The notes beneath the pieces were generated by a model. It ran no database searches. It saw only the letters and a program-made list of their open reading frames with translations, and was not told where the DNA came from. A stretch of 33,460 nt of DNA from an uncultured Bacteroidales bacterium. GTDB taxonomy: Bacteria; Bacteroidota; Bacteroidia; Bacteroidales; UBA932. Below, in pieces: positions 8,422 through 15,134 of this stretch. The stretch covers positions 1-33,460 of the forward strand of contig CAMFBM010000029.1 in assembly GCA_945948555.1 (NCBI GenBank), read 5' to 3'. Both the position numbers and the translations under genes were made by a program. How positions within the stretch are numbered: the first letter of the stretch is position 1; each line of letters begins with the position of its first letter.

Positions 8422-9450
8422 ATGAAAGAAAGAATAGAAGCACTTCTTGCGGAAGTCAATGAGTTGCATTGCAAAAAAGTACAGGAAATAGAGGAGGCGA
8501 GAGTCCGCCTGCTCGGGAAGAAAGGCGAAATAACCCGTCTTTTTGAGGAATTCCGTGATGTTGCTCCGCAGATGAAGAAGGAGTTCGGAAAAAGCCTGAA
8601 CGCGCTCAAGACAGCCGCTATGGCCAAAATTGAGGAACTGCGCCAGTCAGCTTCGGAGGATTCCACGGCAGGCTCATCGTCGGTTGACCTTACTACTCCG
8701 GGCTACAGCTATCCCCTCGGCTCGCGCCATCCTGTCTCAATTGTGAGAGAGGAAATCGTTTCCATCTTCAGGAAATTCGGATATGATGTGGCTGAGGGCC
8801 CTGAAATCGAGGATGACTGGCATGTGTTTGAGGCCCTTAATTTCCCTCCGGAACATCCTGCCCGCGAGATGCAGGACACTTTCTTTGTGACGGCTGGTCC
8901 GCACGACCCGATTCTGCTGCGTACCCACACCTCCTGTGTGCAGGTCCGTGCAATGGAGACTCTTCCTCTTCCTATCCGTATCGTCTGCCCCGGGAGGGTT
9001 TTCCGCAATGAGGCCATCTCAGCCCGTGCACACTGTATCTTCCACCAGGTTGAGGGATTGTATATCGATGAGAATGTGACATTCGCGGATATGAAGCAGG
9101 CAATCCTCCTTTTTGCCAGGGAGATGTTCGGAGCCGAGACCCAGATCAGGATGCGTCCGTCCTACTTCCCGTTCACAGAGCCGTCTGCCGAGGTTGACGT
9201 GAGCTGCAACATCTGTCACGGCAAGGGCTGCAACATCTGCAAGGGAACAGGCTGGCTTGAGATTCTTGGCTGCGGAATGGTTGACCCGAATGTCCTTGAG
9301 GCATCCGGAATCGACAGTAAAAAGTACAGTGGATTCGCTTTCGGTATGGGCGTGGAGCGCATTGCAATGCTGAAATGGCAGGTCAAGGACCTCAGAAACT
9401 ACTTTGAGAATGACCTGCGCTTTCTCAGGGAATTTGAAACATCCCTGTAG
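8422..9450 (+). CDS. pheS: Phenylalanine--tRNA ligase alpha subunit
   Basis: A 342-residue class II aminoacyl-tRNA synthetase alpha chain. It pairs with PheT to charge tRNA-Phe in the cytoplasm. The N-terminal ~85 residues form the predicted coiled coil that contacts tRNA (KKVQEIEEARVRLLGKKGEI). The catalytic core follows from about residue 95: SRHPVSIVREEIVSIF, GPEIEDDWHVFEALNFP, the motif 2 region RIVCPGRVFRNE, FTEPSAEVDV, the Cys-rich CNICHGKGCNICKGTGW loop, and the motif 3 region GFAFGMGVERIAML. Length is normal. pheT is not adjacent, which is common in this phylum. An A/T-rich palindrome and T-run follow directly (9461-9490). Confidence 0.98.
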   Translation: MKERIEALLAEVNELHCKKVQEIEEARVRLLGKKGEITRLFEEFRDVAPQMKKEFGKSLNALKTAAMAKIEELRQSASEDSTAGSSSVDLTTPGYSYPLGSRHPVSIVREEIVSIFRKFGYDVAEGPEIEDDWHVFEALNFPPEHPAREMQDTFFVTAGPHDPILLRTHTSCVQVRAMETLPLPIRIVCPGRVFRNEAISARAHCIFHQVEGLYIDENVTFADMKQAILLFAREMFGAETQIRMRPSYFPFTEPSAEVDVSCNICHGKGCNICKGTGWLEILGCGMVDPNVLEASGIDSKKYSGFAFGMGVERIAMLKWQVKDLRNYFENDLRFLREFETSL

Positions 9451-9460
9451 GGCCGGCACA

Positions 9461-9490
9461 TTGATTTTTTCTGAAAATATCAATCTTTTT
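9461..9490 (+). terminator. Intrinsic terminator after pheS
   Basis: TTGAT-T-TTTT (9461-9470) pairs with AAAA-T-ATCAA (9474-9483) around CTG, followed by TCTTTTT. The stem is A/T rich and therefore weak, but position and T-run fit. Confidence 0.5.
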
Positions 9491-9543
9491 GCCCGAATCA
9501 GCAAATCAGGTTGAAAAAAATTTGCAAGTTCAGAAAAAAGCGC

Positions 9544-9551
9544 TACCTTTG
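9544..9551 (+). promoter_or_regulatory. Promoter of tRNA-Gly (-7 box)
   Basis: TACCTTTG matches TAnnTTTG. A TTTG at 9521-9524 lies 19 bases upstream as the -33 element, good spacing for the Bacteroidetes housekeeping sigma factor. The mature tRNA starts at 9593. Confidence 0.7.
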
Positions 9552-9592
9552 CAATCCCATTCCAAAAGGATGGTCAATATTATTTTTCTGTT

Positions 9593-9665
9593 GCGGAAAT
9601 AGCTCAGTTGGTAGAGCACAACCTTGCCAAGGTTGGGGTCGCGAGTTCGAGTCTCGTTTTCCGCT
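9593..9665 (+). tRNA. tRNA-Gly (anticodon GCC)
   Basis: A complete cloverleaf can be read. The acceptor GCGGAAA (9593-9599) pairs with TTTCCGC (9658-9664), with T9665 as the discriminator base. The D arm is GCTC/GAGC, the anticodon stem is CAACC/GGTTG around loop TTGCCAA (anticodon GCC, reads GGC), and the T arm is GCGAG/CTCGT around TTCGAGT. CCA is not encoded. A terminator follows at 9670. Its 3' half is repeated twice downstream. Confidence 0.97.
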
Positions 9666-9669
9666 CAAA

Positions 9670-9712
9670 GAAGGTGATACGTTCAACGGACGCATCACCT
9701 TCATTTTTTTTT
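9670..9712 (+). terminator. Intrinsic terminator of tRNA-Gly
   Basis: GAAGGTGAT (9670-9678) pairs with ATCACCTTC (9694-9702), followed by nine T residues (9704-9712). The same hairpin recurs in the repeats downstream at 9840-9877 and 10065-10102. Confidence 0.85.
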
Positions 9713-9745
9713 GTACGACCTCCCCTGACTCGAACTCGCGACCTG

Positions 9746-9782
9746 CCCCCGAGGGGCTGTCAGGCGAATGCCTGACTGGGGG
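9746..9782. repeat. Palindrome family, copy 1
   Basis: An outer CCCCC/GGGGG and an inner TCAGGC-GAAT-GCCTGA form a two-level hairpin. Copy 2 (9980-10007) lacks the left C-run, copy 3 is at 10271-10304, and a diverged copy 4 is at 11556-11591 with changed but still paired arms. Confidence 0.75.
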
Positions 9783-9812
9783 ACCACGTAGAAGGCAAAC
9801 TCCGGCTTGCCG

Positions 9813-10037
9813 GAGTTCGAGTCTCGTTTTCCGCTCAAAGAAGGTGATACGTTAACTACGCATCACCTTCATTTTTTGTACGACCTTCCCTGACTCGAAC
9901 TCGCTCCTTTCCAATTCCGACTGCCGTCGGCTGCGCGCTGTGAAAAGTCCACAGGACTGTTTCACTATTCGCTTGCGAGGGCTGTCAGGCGAATGCCTGA
10001 CTGGGGGACCACGTAGAAGGCAAACTCCGGCTTGCCG
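9813..10037 (+). repeat. 225-bp repeat unit carrying tRNA-Gly 3' end and terminator (unit 2)
   Basis: This unit starts with GAGTTCGAGTCTCG and runs through the T-arm 3' side, acceptor strand and terminator of the tRNA (41 bases identical to 9643-9683). It then adds hairpins CCGAC/GTCGG, GTGAAAAGTCC/GGACTGTTTCAC, the TCAGGC palindrome, and AACTCCGG-CTTG-CCGGAGTT, which abuts the next tRNA fragment. Unit 1, which begins inside the real tRNA, is 170 bp because it lacks the middle hairpins. Confidence 0.85.
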
Positions 10038-10274
10038 GAGTTCGAGTCTCGTTTTCCGCTCAAAGAAGGTGATACGTTAACTACGCATCACCTTCATTTT
10101 TTGTACGACCTTCCCTGACTCGAACTCGCTCCTTTCCAATTCCGACTGCCGTCGGCTGCGCGCTGTGAAAAGTCCACAGGACTGTTTCACTATTCGCTTG
10201 CGACCACTCCGACTGCCGTCGGCTGCGCGCTGTGAAAAGTCCACAGGACTGTTTCACTAATCGCTTGCGACCCC
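10038..10274 (+). repeat. Third tRNA-3'-end repeat unit with an internal 67-bp tandem duplication
   Basis: Bases 10038-10202 appear identical to 9813-9977. The unit then repeats its last 67 bases (10141-10207 again as 10208-10274, with few changes) before a further TCAGGC palindrome. The tRNA fragment is only the T-arm and acceptor strand, so these copies cannot form a tRNA. Confidence 0.85.
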
Positions 10275-10304
10275 GAGGGCTGTCAGGCGAATGCCTGACG
10301 GGGG
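10271..10304. repeat. Palindrome family, copy 3
   Basis: CCCC...TCAGGC-GAAT-GCCTGA-C-GGGGGG; it closes the tandem tRNA-fragment region. The flanking GGACTACGTAGA resembles the flank of copies 1 and 2 (GGACCACGTAGA). Confidence 0.75.
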
Positions 10305-10481
10305 GACTACGTAGATGGCAAAAACTGGCTCAACGGAAAAACCGGTTTATTCCAAAAACGACAAGGCGCAGGGAATGCCCCTTGGGTGGTCTCAGTGATA
10401 GAATCTTCTGCTTTGTCCCCATCATTTTGGTCTCATCGGGCACAATAACCTGCCCCAGGAATTATCCCAATAGCCTTCTGC

Positions 10482-10500
10482 GTGCCGGATGAATTTTACG
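10482..10500 (+). repeat. Left inverted repeat of a ~770-bp element
   Basis: GTGCCGGATGAATTTTACG here is matched at 18 of 19 positions by the reverse complement of 11232-11250 (CGTGAAATTCATCCGGCAC). The pair bounds the two 12-bp-period arrays and everything between them. Confidence 0.7.
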
Positions 10501-10715
10501 AGCAGGATGCTGGTGGTGATACCTGACTGGATGCGGGGTAAAAATGCCGGGTTGAATGCTGGGGGTGATGCCATTCGGAATGCTGATTGGAAGGCCGTGT
10601 GGAATGCCGCACGGGAGGCTGGGTGGAATGTGAGTAAGGATGTCCGTGTGGATTCCGCTGGAGATGCCGGCGAGGAGGCCAGACTGGATGTTGATTGGGA
10701 AGCTGGCGGGAATTT
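10501..10715 (+). repeat. 12-bp-period degenerate array, copy 1
   Basis: About 18 units of a degenerate 12-mer near GGAATGCCGNNT stand in tandem with a few one-base shifts. All three minus-strand frames stay open because the unit makes no stop; one reads as an I-x-x-G tetrapeptide series. Bases 10659-10690 (32 bases) are identical to 11162-11193 in array 2. No start signal suggests translation. Confidence 0.75.
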
Positions 10716-10761
10716 TTCTCTTTCCATCCAGTCCGGCCGTCTCTTTCCGTAAGCCCAACCA

Positions 10762-10794
10762 GATCGGGCATTTTGCCGGGGATAGATTCCCGGT
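10762..10794. repeat. REP-like element, copy 1
   Basis: GATCGGGCAT (10762-10771) followed by GATTCCCGGT (10785-10794). The reverse complement of 11443-11473 has the same two blocks in the same order, and related blocks occur at 30961-30999. Confidence 0.55.
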
Positions 10795-10908
10795 TCAGTT
10801 GGGAATGCAGAAGGAACTAACGGATTTGAAGGATAAGAACTCAGACGGAGTGATAAATGGAGTGATTATCTGGCTTTTTTACTTTTTGCGTGATGTCACC
10901 ACAATTTA

Positions 10909-11039
10909 TTTTGCAGGTAGTAATTTTGCAGGTAGTACACGAAAAGTTCTGTTTTGTGTACTACATGACCCTAAATCCATGTGTTTTGTTGCGATTTTGC
11001 CTCGGGTAGTACATAGAAACCGCCATATCGTGTACTACC
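10909..11039. repeat. GTAGTAC palindrome cluster
   Basis: TTTTGCAGGTAGTA occurs twice in tandem at a 15-base period (10909-10922, 10924-10937). GTAGTACAC (10932-10940) then pairs with GTGTACTAC (10956-10964), and GGTAGTACA (11005-11013) pairs with TGTACTACC (11031-11039). The cluster sits midway between the two 12-bp arrays. Confidence 0.7.
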
Positions 11040-11075
11040 TGAAGCCTACCTGAAGCCGAGACGGGTATGATGTAG

Positions 11076-11245
11076 GGTGGAATGTCTGGTAGGGATGCTG
11101 TGGGGATGTTGGGTGTGAATGCTGATTGTGTTGCTGGCTGGAAAGGCGGGTGTGATTCGGGTGGAGATGCCGGCGAGGAGGCCAGACTGGATGCAGTGAG
11201 GGATCCTGGCGGAAAAACAGGCGGAAATTCCCGTGAAATTCATCC
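11076..11245 (+). repeat. 12-bp-period degenerate array, copy 2
   Basis: About 14 consecutive 12-mers (TGGAATGTCTGG, TAGGGATGCTGT, GGGGATGTTGGG and so on) stand in register with no shift. It has the same orientation as array 1 and contains the shared 32-base identity at 11162-11193. It runs into the right inverted repeat. Confidence 0.75.
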
Positions 11246-11250
11246 GGCAC
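11232..11250 (-). repeat. Right inverted repeat of the ~770-bp element
   Basis: CGTGAAATTCATCCGGCAC is the inverted partner of 10482-10500. A perfect 13-bp tandem pair (AGAAAACCCTTTC twice, about 11251-11276) follows directly. Confidence 0.7.
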
Positions 11251-11442
11251 AGAAAACCCTTTCAGAAAACCCTTTCAGAACGCGCTTAATGGCATTCCCC
11301 GTGCCTGATGCGCCATTGAAGGTGGGACAAGGCGCGCTGATTACTGCTACAAGCACTCCAGTGACAGATTGTTGTGCCTTGTCACTTTCGACTTGGAATC
11401 CGACAGGCATTCTTGTTACCCCAAAAATATGTTCCCTTCTTG

Positions 11443-11473
11443 ACCGGGAATCTCGTTCATAAGATGCCCGATC
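11443..11473. repeat. REP-like element, copy 2 (inverted relative to copy 1)
   Basis: ACCGGGAATC (11443-11452) and ATGCCCGATC (11464-11473) are the inverted form of the blocks at 10762-10794, with the spacer diverged. Confidence 0.55.
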
Positions 11474-11555
11474 AGGTCGGATTATACGGTTTGAGGTGCT
11501 ATGCAGGACAAGATGTCATTTGAACAATGTGCCACCTGTGTGCTTTAGCTCAAGA

Positions 11556-11591
11556 CCCCAAGGGCTGTCATAGCAAATGACTGACTTGGGG
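11556..11591. repeat. Palindrome family, diverged copy 4
   Basis: CCCCAAG (11556-11562) pairs with CTTGGGG (11585-11591) and TCAT with ATGA inside. The GGGCTGTCA core and GGGGAAATCGTGGA flank match copies 1-3. Base changes keep the pairing, which suggests the structure is what is conserved. It lies just beyond the 3' end of the SDR gene and may serve as its terminator. Confidence 0.6.
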
Positions 11592-11609
11592 AAATCGTGG
11601 AGGAAAATA

Positions 11610-12416
11610 TTATCTTCTGCCTGTAAAATTGTCCATCGTGTGGTAAATACCGAAGACATCGCCGAAAAACCAGTCGAAGAAACGGGTTGGGAGGAGTCCC
11701 TGCCAGAATCTGATGAAATGGAAACTCCAGGGGATTCCCCTGAAATCAATGTTTTTCTCAATTGCCCGGAGAATTTTCTTTGAAGTTTTCAGCGGGTCGA
11801 GGATGGGGAAAATCCTGGACTGAACCCCGCCAAACATTCCTGTGTTGATGTAGTAGGGAGCGACGGTGGTCATTCTGACCTTGCTCTTCATCCTGTGAAG
11901 TTCGATGCGGACGGAATCCGACCACCCGATCACTGCCCACTTGCTGGCCGCGTACACACTCATCTTTGGATTTGAAATCATCCCTGCAGCTGAAGCAATG
12001 CTGCAGATGTGTCCGTGGTCCCTTTCGATCATATCAGAGATCATCGCGTGTGCGACAAGCATTGGAGACACCGCGTTGATTCGCATCGTACGCTCGATCT
12101 CATCCAGACTGTTCTTGTCGAAAGTGCGGTTTCCGGTCACAATCCCGGCGCACTGGATGAGGATGTCAACGAAGCCGATGTCCTTTTTGACCTGTGCATA
12201 GGCCTGTTCAACTGCCTCGCTGTCGGAAACGTCAACCCTGTAGCCGGCAACCTTTCCATATTTCGAAAGTTCCTTGACACTTGAGTCAATGTTTGCCTGG
12301 TTGATGTCCCAGATTATCAGACTGTGTGCCTCTTTCTTCAATGCAAGTTCACCCATTATGCGTCCAATTCCCGACGCTCCTCCGGTGATAAGCACATTCT
12401 GCTCTCTGATGACCAT
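11610..12416 (-). CDS. Short-chain dehydrogenase/reductase (SDR)
   Basis: A 268-residue classical SDR that oxidises or reduces an alcohol/carbonyl with NAD(P). The cofactor loop is TGGASGIG (11-18); Asp38 at the end of the second strand (IIWDIN) favours NAD(H); QCAG (88-91) replaces the usual NNAG. The catalytic set is Ser142, Tyr155 and Lys159 in SVYAASK. The C-terminal tail (about 225-268) is rich in Phe and Trp (FHFIRFWQGLLPTRFFDWFF) and may bind membranes, as in the HSD17B11/RDH10-like branch, whose substrates are sterols, retinoids or lipids. The substrate here is unknown. It diverges from an AraC-type regulator gene with promoters on both strands in the 108-base spacer, which suggests control by that regulator. 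Confidence 0.92.
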   Translation of the reverse strand: MVIREQNVLITGGASGIGRIMGELALKKEAHSLIIWDINQANIDSSVKELSKYGKVAGYRVDVSDSEAVEQAYAQVKKDIGFVDILIQCAGIVTGNRTFDKNSLDEIERTMRINAVSPMLVAHAMISDMIERDHGHICSIASAAGMISNPKMSVYAASKWAVIGWSDSVRIELHRMKSKVRMTTVAPYYINTGMFGGVQSRIFPILDPLKTSKKILRAIEKNIDFRGIPWSFHFIRFWQGLLPTRFFDWFFGDVFGIYHTMDNFTGRR

Positions 12417-12464
12417 TTTTTGTGTTTAGGTTTAGTATATATTTCCTCTCTTGATAACAGGTTG

Positions 12465-12472
12465 CAAAACTA
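12465..12472 (-). promoter_or_regulatory. -7 box for the SDR gene
   Basis: On the minus strand the sequence reads TAGTTTTG, a match to TAnnTTTG, 49 bases upstream of the SDR start. Confidence 0.55.
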
Positions 12473-12489
12473 CATCTAAAATATTTAGT

Positions 12490-12497
12490 TATATTTG
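12490..12497 (+). promoter_or_regulatory. -7 box for the AraC-family gene
   Basis: TATATTTG matches TAnnTTTG and ends 27 bases before the ATG at 12525. An upstream in-frame TTG (12495) lies inside this box, so it cannot be the start codon. Confidence 0.6.
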
Positions 12498-12524
12498 CCA
12501 ATATTTAGCATTTTTTGGAATAAT

Positions 12525-13415
12525 ATGGAAATAAAGCAGGAAATACGCACCCGAGGGGAGGCATTCAAGAGAATTTTGCGAAGAATAGTGAGGCCGGACA
12601 GGCGAATTGACGATGAATTGTACCTCTTTGACGACTACTCCCTGAATGCACTCCTGAAAAAGCCCTTCAAAACTGATTATTCAATCGGAATCGAGGTCCT
12701 TGAAGGCTCCGGAGAGGCGACTGTGAATATGGTGAACTATCATTTCGAAGCTCCCTGCCTTGTGGTGCTTCTTTCCGGACAGGTCATACGCTATAAGGCG
12801 GCGGAAGGGGTGAAGACAAGGGTGATGGTGATGTCGGACAGGTTTATGAACAATATGTACGATATGTCCTTGCGTCTGAATGAGATATACACGACTTTGA
12901 TGATAAATCCCATCATTTCCCTCGATCGCAGGGGGGCCTCTGACCTGGATCTCTATGTCCGTTCGATGATATCCCTCGCTTCGAAGCCGGAAAATCCTCT
13001 GCGCTACACTGCTGCGAAATTCCTGACCTTGTCGCTCTTCTATGGAACCTTGAACGATGTATATTCCAATCAGGACTACAGCCATGCCGGCAGACCAGCC
13101 CAAATCTGTTCGGGCTTCATGAAACTGCTGCACGAACGCTTCCGGGATGATCACACTGTCGGTGAATATGCTTCAAGGCTTTGTGTCACGGAACGTTATC
13201 TTTCGATGTGCGTCAAACTTGTGACGGGCCGCACGGCAGGCTACTGGATAGGTGCCTTCCTCTATGCCGAAGCGAAGAACCTCCTCTGCACGACTGACAT
13301 GACGATTGCCAGCCTCAGTGAGGCACTGAATTTCCCATCCCAGTCCTCCTTCGGGAAGTTTTTCAAGAAGCAGTCCGGGATGTCCCCGCTGGTTTTCCGC
13401 CAGTCCAATTCCTGA
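12525..13415 (+). CDS. AraC family transcriptional regulator
   Basis: A 296-residue cytoplasmic regulator, counting from the ATG at 12525; an in-frame TTG at 12495 would give 306 residues but overlaps the -7 box. The first ~170 residues form a cupin-like ligand or dimer domain (EATVNMVNYHFEAPCLVVLLSG) of the kind seen in many Bacteroidetes AraC proteins. The last ~100 residues carry the paired helix-turn-helix: VGEYASRLCVTERYLSMCVK is helix-turn-helix 1, and TIASLSEALNFPSQSSFGKFFKKQSG with SPLVFRQ is the signature second motif. It is divergent from the SDR gene, the likely target. The effector is unknown. Confidence 0.93.
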   Translation: MEIKQEIRTRGEAFKRILRRIVRPDRRIDDELYLFDDYSLNALLKKPFKTDYSIGIEVLEGSGEATVNMVNYHFEAPCLVVLLSGQVIRYKAAEGVKTRVMVMSDRFMNNMYDMSLRLNEIYTTLMINPIISLDRRGASDLDLYVRSMISLASKPENPLRYTAAKFLTLSLFYGTLNDVYSNQDYSHAGRPAQICSGFMKLLHERFRDDHTVGEYASRLCVTERYLSMCVKLVTGRTAGYWIGAFLYAEAKNLLCTTDMTIASLSEALNFPSQSSFGKFFKKQSGMSPLVFRQSNS

Positions 13416-13497
13416 TAGCCAAGACGGGTGTGCCCCAAATCCGGATTCTTTGTAGGCGTCTCCGAGTTGACGTGTCAGCAGTTTACGAAAAGAAATA

Positions 13498-13574
13498 CCA
13501 CTTTGTCCGGAAAATCGGCCTTTTCCCGGACAAAGTGGTCAGTTTTGCTCATTTTGTCCGGGCTTTTCCCGGAC
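13498..13574. terminator. Double hairpin between convergent AraC and gpmI genes
   Basis: CCACTTTGTCCGG (13498-13510) pairs perfectly over 13 bp with CCGGACAAAGTGG (13526-13538). A second hairpin GTCCGGG-CTTTT-CCCGGAC (13556-13574) is followed by GTTTTCCC. TTTGTCCGG-type blocks recur in both. The position between converging genes suits a bidirectional terminator, but the shared sequence of the hairpins also looks like a repeat element. Confidence 0.6.
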
Positions 13575-13598
13575 GTTTTCCCAAAAAAGCAACCGCTA

Positions 13599-15122
13599 CT
13601 AAATCAATGCCTCTCCTGTCATAGCCGCAGGCTGAGGAATGCCCATCAGTTTGAGGATGGTCGGTGCAACGTCTGCAAGCTTGCCGTCCCTGACGCTCTT
13701 GACCTGATCCCCGGCATTGATGACGATGAACTGCACAGTGTTGAGCGAGTGTGCTGTGTTCGGAGTGCCGTCGGTGTTGACCGCATTGTCGGCATTGCCG
13801 TGGTCGGCGGTAAGCAGTACTGCATAATCATTGCGGATGGCTGTCTCAACGACTTTCTCGACACATTTGTCGATTTTTGCCACCGCACGGCAGATTGCGC
13901 TATAGACTCCGGTATGGCCCACCATATCTCCGTTGGCGAAGTTCAGGATAATCATATCCTCCTTGCCTGTCTCGATTGCCTCCACGAGTTTCTCTGTCAC
14001 TTCCGTCGCACTCATCTCCGGAAGAATGTCGTAGGTAGGCACCTTTGGTGAGTTCACCAGAATCCTGTCCTCGTTCTCGAACTGAGCCTCGCGTCCGCCG
14101 TTGAAGAAGAATGTAACGTGGGCGTATTTCTCGGTCTCGGCAATCCTGAGCTGCCTCTTTCCGGCCTTTGCTACAGTCTCTCCGAGGGTGTCCTCCACAT
14201 TTTCCTTAGGGAAGAGGATGTGCACTCCTTTGAAGGATGCGTCGTAAGGAGTCATGCAGCAGTAGTACAGAGGAAGAGTCTTCATTCCTGCCTCAGGCAT
14301 ATCAGCCTGTGTCAGAACCGATGTGAGCTCCCTTGCACGGTCGTTCCTGAAGTTGAAGAAGATGACCACATCGCCCTCGGCAATCTTTCCGATAGCCTCT
14401 CCGTCAGCTCCAGTGATGACCACCGGTTTGATGAACTCGTCGGTAACACCCTCGGCGTATGAAGCCTCGATGGCCTCGACGGCGGAGGTAGCCTTGATGC
14501 CTTCCCCGCTCACCAGCATATCGTAAGCCTGTTTAACACGGTCCCATCTCTTGTCACGGTCCATCGCGTAGAACCTTCCGCAGATTGAAGCAACTTTACC
14601 GCAGGTGTCAGCCATTGCCTTTTCAAGATCCTCCACAAAGCCTTTTCCGCTCCTTGGGTCGCAGTCGCGTCCGTCCATAAAGCAGTGCACGAAGACATCC
14701 TCCAGTCCATATTCCTTTGCAACTGCCAGGAATTCGTAAACGTGTGCGAGTGAAGAGTGGACGCCGCCCATTGAAGCGAGGCCCATAAGATGGAGTTTCT
14801 TGCCGGAAGCCTTTGCATAGTCGTATGCGGCCTTGATTTCGGCATTCTCAAGAAGCTTGTGATCGCGGCAGGCGATGTTGATTTTCACAAGGTCCTGATA
14901 GACAACCCTTCCTGCACCCAGGTTGAGGTGACCCACTTCGGAATTTCCCATCTGGCCGTCCGGAAGTCCGACATACTCGCCGCAGGCCTGAAGATGGCTG
15001 AAAGGATATTTTGCGCGGAGGGAATCGATGTAAGGCGCCCCCTGCGTGTAGATAGCATTTGTCCAGTCGTGTTTGCCCTCGCCCCATCCGTCGAGGATCA
15101 TAAGAAGAACTTTCCTGTTCAT
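13599..15122 (-). CDS. gpmI: 2,3-bisphosphoglycerate-independent phosphoglycerate mutase
   Basis: A 507-residue cytoplasmic glycolytic enzyme that interconverts 3- and 2-phosphoglycerate using two metal ions, usually Mn. Asp11 in MILDGWG and Ser61 in GNSEVGH are the metal ligand and the phosphoserine nucleophile. [11 protein letters not shown] and [14 protein letters not shown] mark the transferase insert; [11 protein letters not shown] and [10 protein letters not shown] are the C-terminal alkaline-phosphatase-fold metal motifs. Length is that of the family. It starts 12 bases after ispH on the same strand and is probably the last gene of cmk-ispH-gpmI. Confidence 0.98.
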   Translation of the reverse strand: MNRKVLLMILDGWGEGKHDWTNAIYTQGAPYIDSLRAKYPFSHLQACGEYVGLPDGQMGNSEVGHLNLGAGRVVYQDLVKINIACRDHKLLENAEIKAAYDYAKASGKKLHLMGLASMGGVHSSLAHVYEFLAVAKEYGLEDVFVHCFMDGRDCDPRSGKGFVEDLEKAMADTCGKVASICGRFYAMDRDKRWDRVKQAYDMLVSGEGIKATSAVEAIEASYAEGVTDEFIKPVVITGADGEAIGKIAEGDVVIFFNFRNDRARELTSVLTQADMPEAGMKTLPLYYCCMTPYDASFKGVHILFPKENVEDTLGETVAKAGKRQLRIAETEKYAHVTFFFNGGREAQFENEDRILVNSPKVPTYDILPEMSATEVTEKLVEAIETGKEDMIILNFANGDMVGHTGVYSAICRAVAKIDKCVEKVVETAIRNDYAVLLTADHGNADNAVNTDGTPNTAHSLNTVQFIVINAGDQVKSVRDGKLADVAPTILKLMGIPQPAAMTGEALI

Positions 15123-15134
15123 AAAAATATCTAT

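Larger units (their letters stand above)
9666..11609. other. Gene-poor, repeat-filled island between tRNA-Gly and the SDR gene
   Basis: About 1.9 kb in which I see no credible coding gene. Open frames exist on both strands but cross repeats and tRNA fragments and show no family resemblance. The stretch holds tandem tRNA 3'-end/terminator units (to about 10315), four copies of a TCAGGC/GCCTGA-type hairpin, two 12-bp-period arrays (10501-10715, 11076-11245) bounded by inverted repeats, GTAGTAC palindromes (10909-11039), REP-like GGGCAT / TTCCCGG elements, and a 13-bp tandem duplication (11251-11276). No integrase, transposase or reverse transcriptase gene is present. Confidence 0.7.

Noticed and set aside
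9813..9840. Additional tRNA genes in the repeats
   Set aside because: Only the T-arm 3' side and acceptor 3' strand are present; no D arm or anticodon arm.
9511..9855. 114-residue plus-strand open frame across tRNA-Gly
   Set aside because: It reads through the tRNA, its terminator and the repeat unit; nothing in it resembles a protein family.
9643..10300. CRISPR array
   Set aside because: Repeats are 170-225 bp with hairpin content and few copies; there are no short even repeats with unique spacers and no cas genes.
10232..10492. 86-residue plus-strand open frame
   Set aside because: It is made of the same repeat hairpins, in a repeat-filled region, without a start signal.
10640..11053. 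137-residue plus-strand open frame
   Set aside because: It spans part of a 12-bp array, a REP-like block and the GTAGTAC palindromes; no family resemblance. It could be the fossil of something but not a supported gene.
12495..12524. TTG start for the AraC-family gene
   Set aside because: The TTG is part of the TATATTTG promoter box; ATG at 12525 is better placed.
13428..14051. 207-residue plus-strand open frame
   Set aside because: It covers the terminator hairpins and then lies antisense to gpmI.
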